From: Laburnicola sp. R22_1
Taxonomy: Eukaryota > Ascomycota > Dothideomycetes > Pleosporales > Didymosphaeriaceae
Length of the DNA: 64,000 nt
NCBI GenBank assembly: GCA_014281115.1
Contig: JACONQ010000004.1
Coordinates: 1,922,001 to 1,986,000, forward strand
Direction: 5' to 3'
Position 1 is the stretch's first letter. Each line of letters starts with the position of its first letter. A model generated the notes under the pieces. The model was not told the origin of the DNA. It saw nothing but the letters and a program-made list of their open reading frames with translations, and did not search any database. The position numbers and the translations under genes were made by a program. Positions 45,843 through 56,980 of this stretch are shown piece by piece.

Positions 45843-46892
45843 GGTGCATAGTCTGCTTGCGCGTTCGAACAGGGCGCCGGCGTGGGACTGTACTGCATGC
45901 ACTGCAGACTGTTGCGCGATAAGAATTGGGGGGTTGTTTGTTGTTTTGTTGATGCTGTCGTGGGATTGGACTGGTGCGTTGGCACGTGCGCGCGTGATCC
46001 GAGTCACATGCAACTTTCGGAACCGCTCATCCTCCAACTCGAAACCGCACTCTATCTATCATGTCTGCCGCTATGCATGGCTACACTTCTAGCCCGTTAC
46101 CCTCGCGTTGTTCTACCAGCTTCGAATACGAGGCGTACAATGGGCCACACCATCATTGTTTCGACATCACTGCACGCTGACAGCAGGCGTTTCTCAAACA
46201 GGACTCACCAATTCATACCCAACCTACAGTGATCAGGCAAGAGTCCGGGGACTCATTGCGGGCTGAGTCACCTCGGGATGCACCAGACCATCTCCAAACT
46301 TATGACTTGCGGCCATCTGGAGTCGGCCCACGGCCGCGGAGACGTCTACCAAATGGAGCCAGAAACCGAAATTCGCAGTGAGCATTGCCTTTGCTTACCG
46401 ATCCGCAGGGCTTACGTCCACACAACGGCCACCTGGTCAACGAATCCCCAAATAGTACAGGTTCCAGCGCGACATAAGTTGCCAGACCCGGATTGGATTT
46501 ATGCAAAAGGAAAGTTCATTGCAACAGATTAATGCTAACCACCCTTCCCATACTATGTACACATTTCATCCACCATGTTTGCAGTACCATATCAATACAC
46601 CGCAGGTATGGCTGCTTGTCAAATCCACGCTGCACTCCCGCGGAGCGCTAGCGCCCAAGCGGCTAATCTAACCGCAAGCGCGCCCTACGGAAAACATGTC
46701 GAGCTTTCGTGCCTCGACCAATGATGACCATGTAAATCATGACGAACCCTTCTATATGTGGAGACAGCACCGACTTCCGGCGTGGGGTTGTTGGCTAAGT
46801 ATCCGGGATGCCCTTCACCGTGTAGAAGCGCCATACTATTGCGCTTTATCCTCGACTGCTTCGAATCAACTTAAGGACAAACATACAACATA
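45843..46892. other. Intergenic region between divergent genes
   Basis: The promoters of the coiled-coil gene (left) and the MFS gene (right). A 255-nt open frame at 46278-46532 has no recognisable motif and is not called. Confidence 0.5.
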
Positions 46893-48452
46893 ATGGGTGG
46901 TTCTAATGAAAAAGTATCGACTGTGGAAAAAGGTCTACACCATGAACACGAGACACAGGTGGCGGATCCAACGGTCGGCGGGAAGACCGACATCGCAATA
47001 CTGCAGCGATTACCTGCACAAGAGTCATCGTCTGCCAGAACCGAGGTGGACAAGGACAGAATCTCACGTATACCAACGCATACGTCTCGTACCGCCCCTT
47101 CGCTTGCAAGACCAGTATCTAAAATCGCAAAAGTGCTAACAGCGCGCTCAAATGCTTCTGTAATCGATCCAGGGCCACCACCCGATGGAGGTGTCAAAGC
47201 ATGGACGCAGGCATGTATGGGTTTGCTTATGATAACGAATACGTGGGGCATGGTCTCTTCGTTTGGCGTATTTCAAACGTACTATACCACGGAATTAGGG
47301 ATGGAGCCGAGTGCTGTCAGTTGGATAGGTAGTATACAGATGCTGGGTCATTTTGGCATTGGTTAGTGTGACCACACCATCTTTCATCTCCATGCACACG
47401 GATTTCGCGAACATGGGAGCTGGACTGACGTTCTACTAGCCATGTTCACCGGCCGTGCTCTCGATGCTGGCTTCTTCCACTGGGTCGTCATCCCAGGCAT
47501 GTTCCTCTCCGCGCTCGGCATGTTCATGACCAGTCTTTGCACAAGCTACTACCAATTCATGCTCGCGCAAGGCGTCATGGTCGGCCTAGGAAACGGTCTA
47601 CAGTTCGCGCCTTGCATGTCTCTCGTCTCCACCTACTTCGCCCGCAAACGCAGCCTTGCGCTTGCAATCATGGCCTGCGGGACCGGCATTGGTGGCCTCC
47701 TCCATCCCACCATCGCACGCCAATTGCTCCCCAAGATCGGCTTCGCATGGACAGTGCGCGTCATGGGCCTCATCATGCTGGCCGTGGGGGCGTGCTACAC
47801 CAGTCTGTTTCGACCAAGGCTGCCCCCCAGGAGGAGTGCGCCGTTGTTCGAGCTGAGTGCATTTCGAGAGGCGCCGTATACATTGTATGCCATCGGGCTG
47901 TTTCTGTTCTGTCTTGGGGTGTATTTCGCATTCTACTATATCAGCGCTTATGCTGTCAATGTCGTGGGCGTGTCGTACGGCACTTCGATCAACCTGCTGT
48001 TGATCATGAATGGAATGGGACTGCCCGGTCGACTCATCTCGGGCTACATCGCGGACAGATGGTTAGGACCTTATAACACCCTCATCCCATTATGTTTCAT
48101 TACCACTGCAATACTGTATTGCTGGGCGGCGGTCGAGAGCGAGACGTCGCTGTATGCTTTTACGATCCTTTATGGCTTCTTCTGTGCTGGGTTCCAGGGC
48201 TTATTTCCGGCGGTGTTGGCAAGTTTGACAAAGGACCTGAGTAAGGTGGGGACGAGGAATGGGATGGGATTGTCGGTTGTGGGGCTGGCTAGTTTGACCG
48301 GCCCGCCGATTGCGGGTGCGTTGATTCAAGGAAGTGGCGGGGACTACTTGACCGCGCAGATGTGGGCTGCTAGTATGATGCTGGTGGGCAGTGTGACGAT
48401 TGTTGTGGGCAGAGTTTGCATCACGGGATGGACGTTCAAGGTGAGGGTGTGA
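46893..48452 (+). CDS. Major facilitator superfamily transporter, monocarboxylate (MCT/MCH) type
   Basis: Two exons (46893-47361 and 47440-48452) give 493 aa. About 90 hydrophilic N-terminal residues precede the family signature PGPPPDGGVKAWTQACMGLL. Twelve membrane segments can be placed, including FHWVVIPGMFLSALGMFMTS, APYTLYAIGLFLFCLGVYFAF and LYAFTILYGFFCAGFQGLFP. The loop motif YFARKRSLALAIMACGTGIG is typical of fungal MCT relatives, and RLISGYIADRWLGPYN matches the second conserved loop. Such proteins are H+-coupled or facilitative carriers of monocarboxylates, riboflavin or unknown metabolites in the plasma membrane; the cargo here is unknown. The intron is GT-AG, 78 nt. Confidence 0.88.
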
Positions 48453-48627
48453 ACAGTGCTTGGATCAATTCACGGCGTTTTGTATGTCGTTTGTCTACCG
48501 AGCGACTGGGTTGATGACTATGTGGTTTCCCTATTATATTTACATTGTCGGCCACTATACCCTTTCTTCGTCCTCCTAACAGTATCCCACGACCATTATA
48601 TCCCGCGACGTAGTCCCTTTTACAACC

Positions 48628-49190
48628 CTATGCCACGGTCCTAACCGTCGTAGGCGTAACATCAAACTCCTGCAGCGGCGCCGCAAACTGGTTATAAATT
48701 GTCTCATGCGACCCCGTAAAGTTATACGCCGGCCTAGATAACACCACAACGTCAGTTCAAACCTCTCACAGAAAAAAATCTACAAAAAAAAAACTTACTC
48801 CGGCGGATCCGAAAACTCATACGCAGCCTTCTGGAAGCTAATAAAAACCTCCTTGGGCCCTGTCCCATCATCCGGGTCGCGCTCCCCCAGCTTCGCAGAC
48901 ACGCCGTTCTGCACGCCCTCAAGAAGCTGGCAGTTCTCGTACCAGTTGCCCTGTCGGTACCACCCGTTTTCGTTGCCTTCGCAGTGCGCTTTTACGCCTG
49001 CAATGGAATCCGGCACCGTTGGGATGGTCACGTTGAAGTGGTAGTAGCATCCGCTGCGGTTGCAGCCGGCTTCCCAGCCGCTGACGTGCCAGGTCCAGTT
49101 GGAGGGGATGGACATTTCTTGCCGAGTTTGGAGGGGGGAGGCTAGAGCGGTGGTGGCGCTGGCGGTGAGGAGGCCGATGAGAGTGAGCAT
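48628..49190 (-). CDS. Small secreted cysteine-containing protein
   Basis: Two exons (49190-48799 and 48733-48628; 65-nt GT-AG intron) give 165 aa. The signal peptide (MLTLIGLLTASATTALA) ends before SPLQTRQ, which looks like a short propeptide with a Kex2-like site. The mature part begins with SNWTWHVSGWEAGCNRSGCY and has four cysteines, probably two disulfides, plus three N-glycosylation sequons (NWT, NVT, NFT). No named family is recognised. Size, cysteines and secretion make it an effector or surface-protein candidate, by inference only. A hairpin-ended repeat lies about 315 bp upstream of the start. Confidence 0.8.
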
Positions 49191-49236
49191 TTTGGTGGTT
49201 TGGTTTGGTTTGGTTTGGTTTGGGTTGGGTTGGGTT
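49191..49236. repeat. (TTTGG)n tandem repeat just upstream of the secreted-protein start
   Basis: About nine TTTGG/TTGGG units touch the ATG of the minus-strand gene; seen from that gene it is a CCAAA-rich leader. Confidence 0.85.
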
Positions 49237-49504
49237 GTGAAGGGTGGCAGGATGATTGCGAAAAGTGGAAGTAGAGACGATTACTATATAGACTGCGGAT
49301 GGCGAAGACGTATATAGGCTGATGGCTGGGTGGCTCCTTTATATTGCCTCCCTATGACTACGACCAGGAGCGTACGTCATGTCTCGGTACATACGGTCCC
49401 AGCACGACACCAGAATCCGATCCGAGCGTACCGTTTTTCTCGCACCGTTGGGGATATTTGGCCGACGCGCGACGTTTTTACGCGAGCCCCCCGCTTGGTA
49501 GCGG

Positions 49505-49656
49505 TACCAGATGGTGTAATAATTCGTGAGGCCTTTACAAGACTCATATGACAAAAGTCTACGTACTATGTGTTACCCTAGGATAGGTAATAGAAAGGTT
49601 AACTATGCTCTTAACTCTTCAACTGGAGGCCTGACGAATTGTTGCATCGCCTGGTG
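49505..49656. mobile_element. MITE-like element, copy B
   Basis: Starts TACCAGATGGTGTAATAATT and ends with the near reverse complement (GAATTGTTGCATCGCCTGGTG), giving imperfect inverted repeats of about 33 bp. The internal aaaagtctacgtactatgtg and the right half match copy A at 26263-26413. Length 152 bp, no coding capacity. Confidence 0.75.
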
Positions 49657-50735
49657 GCGGGTCCCCGTGGTCCCTGCCCGCCCGCCACTCACTACTCGGG
49701 CCGTAGTCTTGGAAACGATACTGTAACGGTGATTCCTGTGCTTAGTCGGGGGCGCTAGAAGCTGCGCTGGACGTCATTGTTTGCTTTGGGGGACCATCTA
49801 TTTCCTAAGTCGGTAAACTCGGGGCCTGCAGGGGGCAGGCATTAATCATGATCTGCGCTTGTTCTATTTCTGTTTAATGAGGCTGGTGGGCCACGTGATG
49901 TGTGCCTCATGGAGAGTTGGTACTTTTGTACTGGGAGTACTACAGTATAAGATTGGTACCGAGTCGGGTTGGTATGTAGGTACTTCTCTCCCGAGGTATC
50001 CCTAGACGATCTGTACAGGTCAACTGCTACCTCTCCGTCGCATGGGCCAACGTTGAACTCAATGTAACAACAAACAATACCAGGGATGGATGGTATAGTG
50101 GTGAAGAATATTATCTGTGCTGTGAATCTTCCGTGCTAAGATCGGGCGGGTGGCACGAGATGCCTTCCAAAGTCAGAGTCAACAAGGCCGCAAGCTCCAA
50201 TTTTCCAGGTTGCCGGGAGCTGTACTTTATGTGAGCAAAAAAGCGATTTCTTCTACATCGCATGTTTAGTTAACAGTTGACTAAGCTGAAGCGCTTGTTT
50301 TGACGCAGTTCTTTTGGCATCCCTATTGGGTTTCTTGTAACACATCACGAATATATGCATATGCAAGAAGCTACACAGATATCCCGCATAAATGTTCTTC
50401 GTAGGGGTATTGTACATATGATAGTTAATATTATGCAAATTTTTAATATAATGTAGACATGCTGTGGCATTTGCACTCCAAGCAATTTTTTAAAACACAA
50501 AGTGCATACCCCGTCCCGAGAAGCGCGCATGTTTTAACATTTGAAGGTTGTAAACGTGGCAGTGATTTGAATCTGCGGCCCTGTGTCTGGCTCTGAGTTT
50601 AAAGCCCTCAAGTGCTAGGTCTGGCGTCGTGTTTTTCATCGCCCAAGAACAATACCGCAAGGCTCAAGTGCTGTCAACGTCTGGCCTGATCGGATAGCCA
50701 TGGCAAATAAGCGGCGCTACGCGGTAAGGCACGAC
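49657..50735. other. Intergenic region, no gene seen
   Basis: Contains a (TGC)-poor, increasingly AT-rich stretch (50240-50560) with no open frame longer than 61 codons that carries a motif. A tRNA-like patch near 50560 was examined and rejected. Confidence 0.5.
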
Positions 50736-51447
50736 CTACCGGTATCCTTTCCACCTTTTCAAGTGCACCCTTACGTCATCATCCTGACTTAAATGAAGTA
50801 CGATCTCGAAATCCGCGCGTTCTCTCGCCCTGATTTTGGCACATGTGAGCTCAAAAGCTTCCTGAATGGGCACGTGCAAAAAGTTTCGTGCAAGGCGCGT
50901 ACGTGTAGTACGTGTATCCATATTCACGTCCTTTCCCGGACGCGTCCTCAGCTTCAGACACCTCGAGCCTGGGAAGTTGGGGCCGAACAAATCTCCACAA
51001 ATCGCCACATCGATTTTGACATCAACATGCCGAATCGCCTCCTTCTGTGCCAAGGTACGAGCCTGCAGCCATGTGCTATCGTAGTAGCTTTTGTAGCACT
51101 GGCGAAATTGAAAGTCATTCAACATGTACACCAACATGCATGTCTCGGAGTAGATCTGGCGGCATAACTGCGGTAGGCAGAGTTCAGGCTTGGTAATGAC
51201 TTGGTCGGACAGCTTTCTCTTACAGCGTTGTACCGTATACCAAAAGATCTGCGATGTTTCTCTTCCAGATGACTTGGTCGGACTCGGCGCGGCGAAACAA
51301 TTCCACCCTATCCTGCTCTCTGTCATCGTACCATCCATAGGTAATCAACGAGCCCATAGTGATTTGTATTTTGAATCCTCTGAGGACTTCTTCCCAGATT
51401 TTCGTGCGCAATTCTAGGGGGAGACGCAGAAGTGGAACGGCGGACAT
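50736..51447 (-). CDS. F-box-like (DUF7730-type) protein
   Basis: Two exons (51447-51241 and 51188-50736) joined by a 52-nt GT-AG intron give 219 aa. It opens MSAVPLLRLPLELRTKIWEE, the F-box-like LPxELRxxIxE start common in expanded fungal families. After the intron come LCLPQLCRQIYSE, the second hallmark (LxxxCRQIYxE), and MLNDFQF. The remainder (about 110-219) is a mixed helix/strand region without known motifs. Proteins of this type may recruit SCF ubiquitin-ligase subunits, but most are uncharacterised. Without the intron the two halves are in different frames, which is why the join is preferred. Confidence 0.7.
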
Positions 51448-52853
51448 GTTGTGTTGCACACTGTAGCATATCAGTTCTAATCGAATATTTGAGGTGAGCT
51501 TGTTAGTAGAAGACACTGACTTTTGAACCAAGTGCTCAGGCGTCTTAGAAAGATCCAAGAGCCCATTCTCGAGGAGAGGTGGACTGCTTATTGTTGGTCA
51601 GTGCGATTTCGAAGTATGTAGACGAGTGGCTTCGAGGATGAGGTTGATGTTGAGGTAGCGCCAGGGTGACTGCGTTGGTGCAGACTGGGCAGTCGATGCT
51701 GCGAGTACCCATGGTTTATATACCCGTGGTTTACTATAACCAGCTGACGTCCCTCTTAGTGAGAATAGCCTACTGAAAACGAAAAAAAAATATACATAGC
51801 AGTTCTGAATGACATCATACCACATTAGCGATAGAAGGAGGGTGACACACGAGGTGTTCGCGCCACTGCCAAGGTATATATAGCTGAAAGAAGCACAGTC
51901 TCTGGTGGGAGACAACGCTACGAAGAGCGTCCTTTTACTCGAGATACAGTAGAAATAAATTTCCCATCCTTCTTTAGACAGATAGCTTGCTGGCAAACAA
52001 TTTATTTTGATATGTAAAAGTTGTACTAGACTAGCAAGTTTCTCTGGAGGGTGACACAAGACTCTAGTCTGTACAGTAGACATCTCTAAATTAACCAATC
52101 CAGCGCTTAATACGCGTTAAATGTTTACCTAAGCTCGTATCTTACGAAACAGCTCTCTTAGAGTTGCCATAAGTTAGTCAACTTAGTTATATACAACACG
52201 GCGTAGGTTTCTCTCAAGTAATTTAACTATTTTATCTGTTTTATTCCACGTCGTAAAATTACCCCACACAATAAAGCATCATGTCTCGTTATCTATTGAG
52301 TTCATAATGCTTGTGGTTAATAGTAGTGCTCAACACTGTAAATCACAATATTCATCCCGAGCAACAATACTACTTCAACGCTACACTGCGATATTCAACG
52401 TTAAAATCGGCGTTTCCATAGCGCAGAAGTTGGAAAAGAGTCACAGATAGATACTAAATTTCTTGAAAGAGGCATCAAATCCTTATGCGATGCCTGGATC
52501 ATAATTCATAACCTCTCTACGCCATCTATCGCGCTAAAGGCGGGGGTATCTAAGAACTCCAGACAAACCAGTCTACAACCATGTAAACGCCCGATAGTCT
52601 ACCTGAATAACCTCCCGCTCCATTTACGCCAAAACTACTGCAACGTTCTGTGGTAGCCATGATGATAGTCGCCTGTCTGGGATCTGCTTCACCGCGAAGC
52701 AAGTCCACAAGCGAACATTAAAGATGTCCCGTGTCTATCCCTTCCACAAAATCCATACTGGGAATAATATGCCAGATACATGTCTAGCCTCTGGATAACA
52801 TGACAATAACATAGAAATATCTTCTCCCACAAGTCCAAGCGATAGTCGGTGCG
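51448..52853. other. Intergenic region, AT-rich in its right half
   Basis: A 501-nt minus-strand open frame (51598-52098) has no motif, poor codon composition and a low-complexity FFFVFSRLF stretch; it is not called. From about 52100 to 52850 the sequence is AT-richer with no frame over 60 codons; no transposon domain can be read. Confidence 0.5.
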
Positions 52854-54981
52854 TCAATTTTTCGTCTTCTTAGCTGCGATTCTAACGCTTCGTCGGACAG
52901 AAGCGTACTGGCGTCGTGTGGAGGCCTGACCAGCAGCTTCACCCTCAGTAGGCTTAGGTCTCGCTGAAACCAGTGCTCGGTGCCTGGCTGCAGCTTTCAT
53001 ACCGGCCTGACGAATGTGCTCAGGATACAGAGTACTATCCGCTACAGTACTCTGACTGTCATTTGTCTGCGTGAATTCCGTGGGCCCAGCGGCAGGTTGA
53101 ATACGCGGCCGGTGGATGTAGTTCGTATACATGGTACTATCTGCGATTGTAGTACCGCTGTGGTTGGGGTGCATGGGAACTGCATTGCCGGCAGTGGTCT
53201 GGACACCCGCCTGTTGAACATAGCCGTCGTACATTTGACTATCCGCTATCGTAGTCTCGCTGCTGTTGGGATGCACGGATGCTGCAGTCTGAAATCCCGC
53301 TTGTGGCGTATTATCCGCATACAATCCATTATCCGCTGTCGTTGTTCCACTGTAGTTTGCATTAGCAGATGCTGTGTCCCCCCGGGCAGAGTTGAATTCT
53401 GCTTGGAGCAGCTCCCCAGATTCAGTTGACATCGCCATCCTGCTGTTATTAGGATGCTCGAGCTTGAGAGCACTTCGGGTACCCACGGGGGGTGAGAAGA
53501 CAGCGTCATCAACTACCGCGGTTCCGCTACGGATTGAGGGTATGTTGATATTATGCCTGGCTTTGTCGCCAACCTCAGATGCAGCTAATTCGCGAAGCAA
53601 GGCCGTAGGAGATGGCCGCTCACGGGGGATGAAGCTTAGTATACGAGCGAGAAGCGAATCTTGCTTGCTGACCAACACGCGCATCTGTTCCATGCGATCC
53701 ATCCAACCCCGCATGAGTTTGGCATCAGCACTCATGGGTTCCCTCCGAGCTTTGAAAATATTCCAGCCGATCCCGTTGGTGCCGTCTTGTAGCGGGATGT
53801 GGCGGAACAGGAAGAGTAGAACGACGCCCAGCGCATACATGTCTGCCGGGTAGCTACGGATGCCAGTAGTCCAATGCTCGGGTGCAACATACCAAGGTGT
53901 GCCCCCACCGTCCGCACGCAAGGGACCTCGATTTGCTAGCCCGAAATCCCCGAGCTTAGCGTGCTCGTTGTGCCAGAAGATGTTCTCCGGTTTTATATCA
54001 TTATGAAAGACCTGCTGGGCTTCGAGATATTGAAGTGCGCTGGCCATGTCGAGGCGTACGCGTCGCGCCATGGCTGTTCCTCCGATAAACCTCTTGTTGG
54101 AATCTGTGAAGTTGCTCAGGTCGCCCTGAGGGAGGAATTCGAGGAACATGACAAGGCAGCGATTATCATACCCCAGAAACTTTACAATGGTATCCTATAC
54201 AGTATCAGCAAAGGCTTAGGCCGGTAGAGAACTCTATACTCACATGACTCAACGTCTTATGGATCTCGACCTCGCAATTGAAATGCCATATTTTGCTCAC
54301 GGCGATAGATGGCTTTAGCCCAGGTGACCAGTTGGTCTTGAGTACTACCAGGCCATGTTCCGAATGAGCAACCTTGTACACAGGGCTGTTACCAGGACGG
54401 TTTCCGAGAGTGAGCCAAGCATCAGGCCCACCGAGATGGATAGGATTCTCGAGAGAATATGGGCTTGGCGGCACATGTTGCCAGAATGTCAGTGGATTGA
54501 GATCTGGCCCCAGAAGGCGAGGCGGCGGGGCCACGCATCGGAAGGCGAAGAGCGGATGCTGGTCACAAGTACCCAGGATCCAGGTGCCACCATGGAGGGG
54601 AAGGAGACCTTCAGGTTCGACCACGGCAGATTCGGAAACTGGACCGACATGGCTCAGGGAGATTGAAAAAATCGAACGGTTGGCTGCGATGATGCCGTTG
54701 GTGGTGGGGTCGTGATATAAATGTGTCCTTGTGCCAGAGTCGTCGTCAGTGAAGGTGAAGTATGAGGGCGAATGGACATGTTGATAAATGACGGCTGCTT
54801 CAAACGTGGACTGGGTATCGGCTGTTAGCAAGAGGCGAGGCGTGACTTCTGCCCTGCCAACATGATGGTGTTGGCTCAGAGGGAAGATGACACGAATGCC
54901 GTTGATATGTGGGGAGTCGGAAAGATGGGTATTTCGGAGGCGTTCGGCGAGTTGGGGTAGGGTTGAGGTTGATTGGTCCAT
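52854..54981 (-). CDS. Serine/threonine protein kinase with C-terminal tandem repeats
   Basis: Two exons (54981-54244 and 54194-52854; 49-nt intron) give 692 aa. Residues 1-190 form a divergent N-terminal domain, possibly FHA-like by position (GIRVIFPLS..., VGRAEV), but unproven. The kinase domain runs from about 190 to 450, with Lys215 in GLVVLKTNW. The catalytic loop HNDIKPENIFW has Asp312, but Asn replaces the usual Arg. Asp329 is in LGDFGLA, and the activation segment ends APEHW. After the kinase, four repeats of about 33 residues share the core TT(I/T/V)ADS.(M/L)Y. The C-terminus is basic (RRSVRIAAKKTKN) and could be a nuclear localisation signal. The key catalytic Lys, Asp and DFG are present, so an active kinase is likely. 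Confidence 0.85.
53010..53375 (-). repeat. Four degenerate ~33-codon repeats inside the kinase gene
   Basis: Repeat cores are centred near 53335, 53240, 53140 and 53035. Each encodes an NxSxTT(I/V/T)AD-type block, then (M/L)Y and about 15 residues ending in QAG.Q..A or similar. The DNA word actatccgct recurs in the units. Confidence 0.8.
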
Positions 54982-55164
54982 TGGCGCGTGGGCGTGTTTA
55001 GTGCGACCATCGGAACATTACAAAGCCGCGGTACCGTATTGTAGGCCGCAAACGGCGAAACAGAACAGCCGAAGTTTATCCGGCTTGGCAACCTCTCTAT
55101 CACCGTTCACGACTGAGGAACAAACAACAACCCCCGAACAACGAACCTCGGAAATCGCACCACG
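54982..55164. promoter_or_regulatory. Compact divergent promoter (kinase / hypothetical gene)
   Basis: Only 183 bp separate the kinase start (54981, leftwards) from the next start (55165, rightwards), so the two genes must share promoter DNA. No TATA box is obvious. Confidence 0.55.
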
Positions 55165-55857
55165 ATGAACGCGAGCGACGACGAAGCCCCCACTACCTTT
55201 GGATTCACCAACGAGGAGCTGGCGCAGACCTTCAACACCTTCTCGCTGCCTCTCGATGAACCCGACGAGTTCAGCGCGAGCATTCGCACGGCAGCTAACC
55301 AAGCCAACTCACGTGGCGACTTCCTCGACACTCTCACCCGCCAGCAAGCGGCCCGCCGGGCTGCTCTGTTGCAGGCATTCGAAGATGTGGGCATAACACT
55401 AACCGCCAGGACGCGTCTCTTGCCCGATGGAAACACTGCCTGCTGGGTGAATACCATCCGCTTCTTTCGCTATCGCACCCTCGCCTCCGTTCTCAACTAC
55501 TTTGTGACCAACTTTGATGATGAAAGTCTCCCAGCGAATGCGCGGGCGCCGACTAGGTCCAAAGGAGCCCTGCCCAAGCCATCAAGTCCTGCTGAGTCTA
55601 ACGGGCCCGAGGAAGGGCCCTACTCTGTCGCAGCGTTTCCCATGGCAAATGGCGAGCCTGCACAGCAACCCCGCTTCCGCGTTGGCAAACCAGGTTCGAG
55701 TGGGATCCAAAGATCCCCGAGCAGTGGGCGAATGAAAGGCCAACACCCAGCTGTCAAAAAGCAAACCAACACAAAGAGGGAGTCCGGCGCGCAAACTAGG
55801 AAGGGACATAGTACCAAAGACCCTCCATGGATGGATGAAAGGACAGGTGATCCATGA
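55165..55857 (+). CDS. Hypothetical protein
   Basis: Single open frame of 230 aa starting MNASDDEAPTTFGFTNEELA. The first 115 residues look like a folded, helical domain (TLTRQQAARRAALLQAFEDV, then TACWVNTIRFFRYRTLASVL). The rest is Pro/Ser/Lys-rich and probably disordered. No signal peptide or membrane segment. I do not recognise the family. The coding appearance weakens after residue 130, so an unmarked intron or different 3' end is possible; a further open frame (55879-56343) might contain a later exon. Confidence 0.55.
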   Translation: MNASDDEAPTTFGFTNEELAQTFNTFSLPLDEPDEFSASIRTAANQANSRGDFLDTLTRQQAARRAALLQAFEDVGITLTARTRLLPDGNTACWVNTIRFFRYRTLASVLNYFVTNFDDESLPANARAPTRSKGALPKPSSPAESNGPEEGPYSVAAFPMANGEPAQQPRFRVGKPGSSGIQRSPSSGRMKGQHPAVKKQTNTKRESGAQTRKGHSTKDPPWMDERTGDP

Positions 55858-56980
55858 TTTTCAAAGAGATTGTAGCGCTTGTGTAGTGCTTATCAACATG
55901 GATGGCTATCAGGCCAAAGTGGAAACAGGGCATTCTTCAGGCATAGGTTTTTGGCAGACCCAAAGGAGACAGCAGAATCAACCGACACACTCGGTTTCTC
56001 TCTGCTGGGTTGCGCGGCCCGATGGCTCGCCATTTCGACTTGCCAAGCGTTGCGCACCGAAGACGCCAGCACGCCACCGAAAGTTGAAGTTCAGAAAGGC
56101 AAAGTCGCGGAAGGGAGAGAAGGGGACCATTTGAGGAGTTTCATTGAGAAAGCCGCTACTGCTGTTGGAGACAGAAGCGAAGAGAAGTTGTCTAGGGTGC
56201 AGATACATGTGGAACGCGAGAACGACAGCTTTGGTAATATTTTGTTGGCTGACTGCGTACCACATGAGCGAGCACTCAGTGTGCCCTTTGGCTCGCAATA
56301 TTGTTCTATTCACCATATCCTGCTAGCTTTATACACGTCATGATGCCAATTTCTGCCGTTCGCATGATCGAGCACAACGATATACACTTGCGAGTCTCAC
56401 GTATTTCTTTGAATTCTCTATATTCGGGTATGTGTCTTATATAGTATATACCTTTTTAGAAACAGCTTAACACTGCTTGTACGTTAACTAACGGTTCAGA
56501 TTCCGGTCGTTGCTCGAAAACTCTCCTCGGCCGGATCTCCCTGGATGAACCCTCCCGTCCCGACCACCACCCACGCCCCAAGAATTTACCCGTCCACAAC
56601 TCACATCTTTACCCTACGTTCTGGCGTCACCTTCTTGCCGCAAAAGCGTTCAGTGTTTGGCTCGGGTACTAGAGATTCCGAACCATGGACAGGCACGCTC
56701 TATGTGGTCTCGCCAGACTGGCTCGCGGAACGCGCGCATCCGTTCCCGGCGCATGAACCCACTTTTGGAACCGCAAAAGCCTGTTTTTCGAACTGCTTGT
56801 CTGGCCTGTAGGAAGGTTGTGGTTGGTAGAGAGTGCAGCACTGCAACCAGAGCGCCTAGCCTGCACATGTGGTGGGCATTCCTTTGTCGCGTGACATTTT
56901 GAGCCCTAACCCTAAATTGGCTTACAAGTTTTGGCTGTCGGTTCGGTCCACAGTGTTTGGGTTCTACGTAGGAAGTATCA
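55858..56980. other. Intergenic region with possible unrecognised exon
   Basis: No supported gene. An open frame at 55879-56343 contains RSFIEKAATAVGDRSEEKLS but no known motif; it may be a chance frame, or a 3' exon of the preceding gene. The remainder shows nothing recognisable. Confidence 0.4.

Noticed and set aside
48780..49190. Reading the secreted protein as ending at the apparent stop near 48795
   Set aside because: That stop lies inside a GTAAGT donor; splicing the 65-nt intron adds a 35-residue, clearly coding C-terminus.
50540..50640. tRNA-like patch with ATTCAAATC on the minus strand
   Set aside because: A T-loop-like word is present, but acceptor, T and anticodon stems do not pair, and the only plausible anticodon would read a stop codon.
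51598..52098. 166-codon minus-strand open frame
   Set aside because: No motif, unusual composition, no splice or start support; treated as chance.
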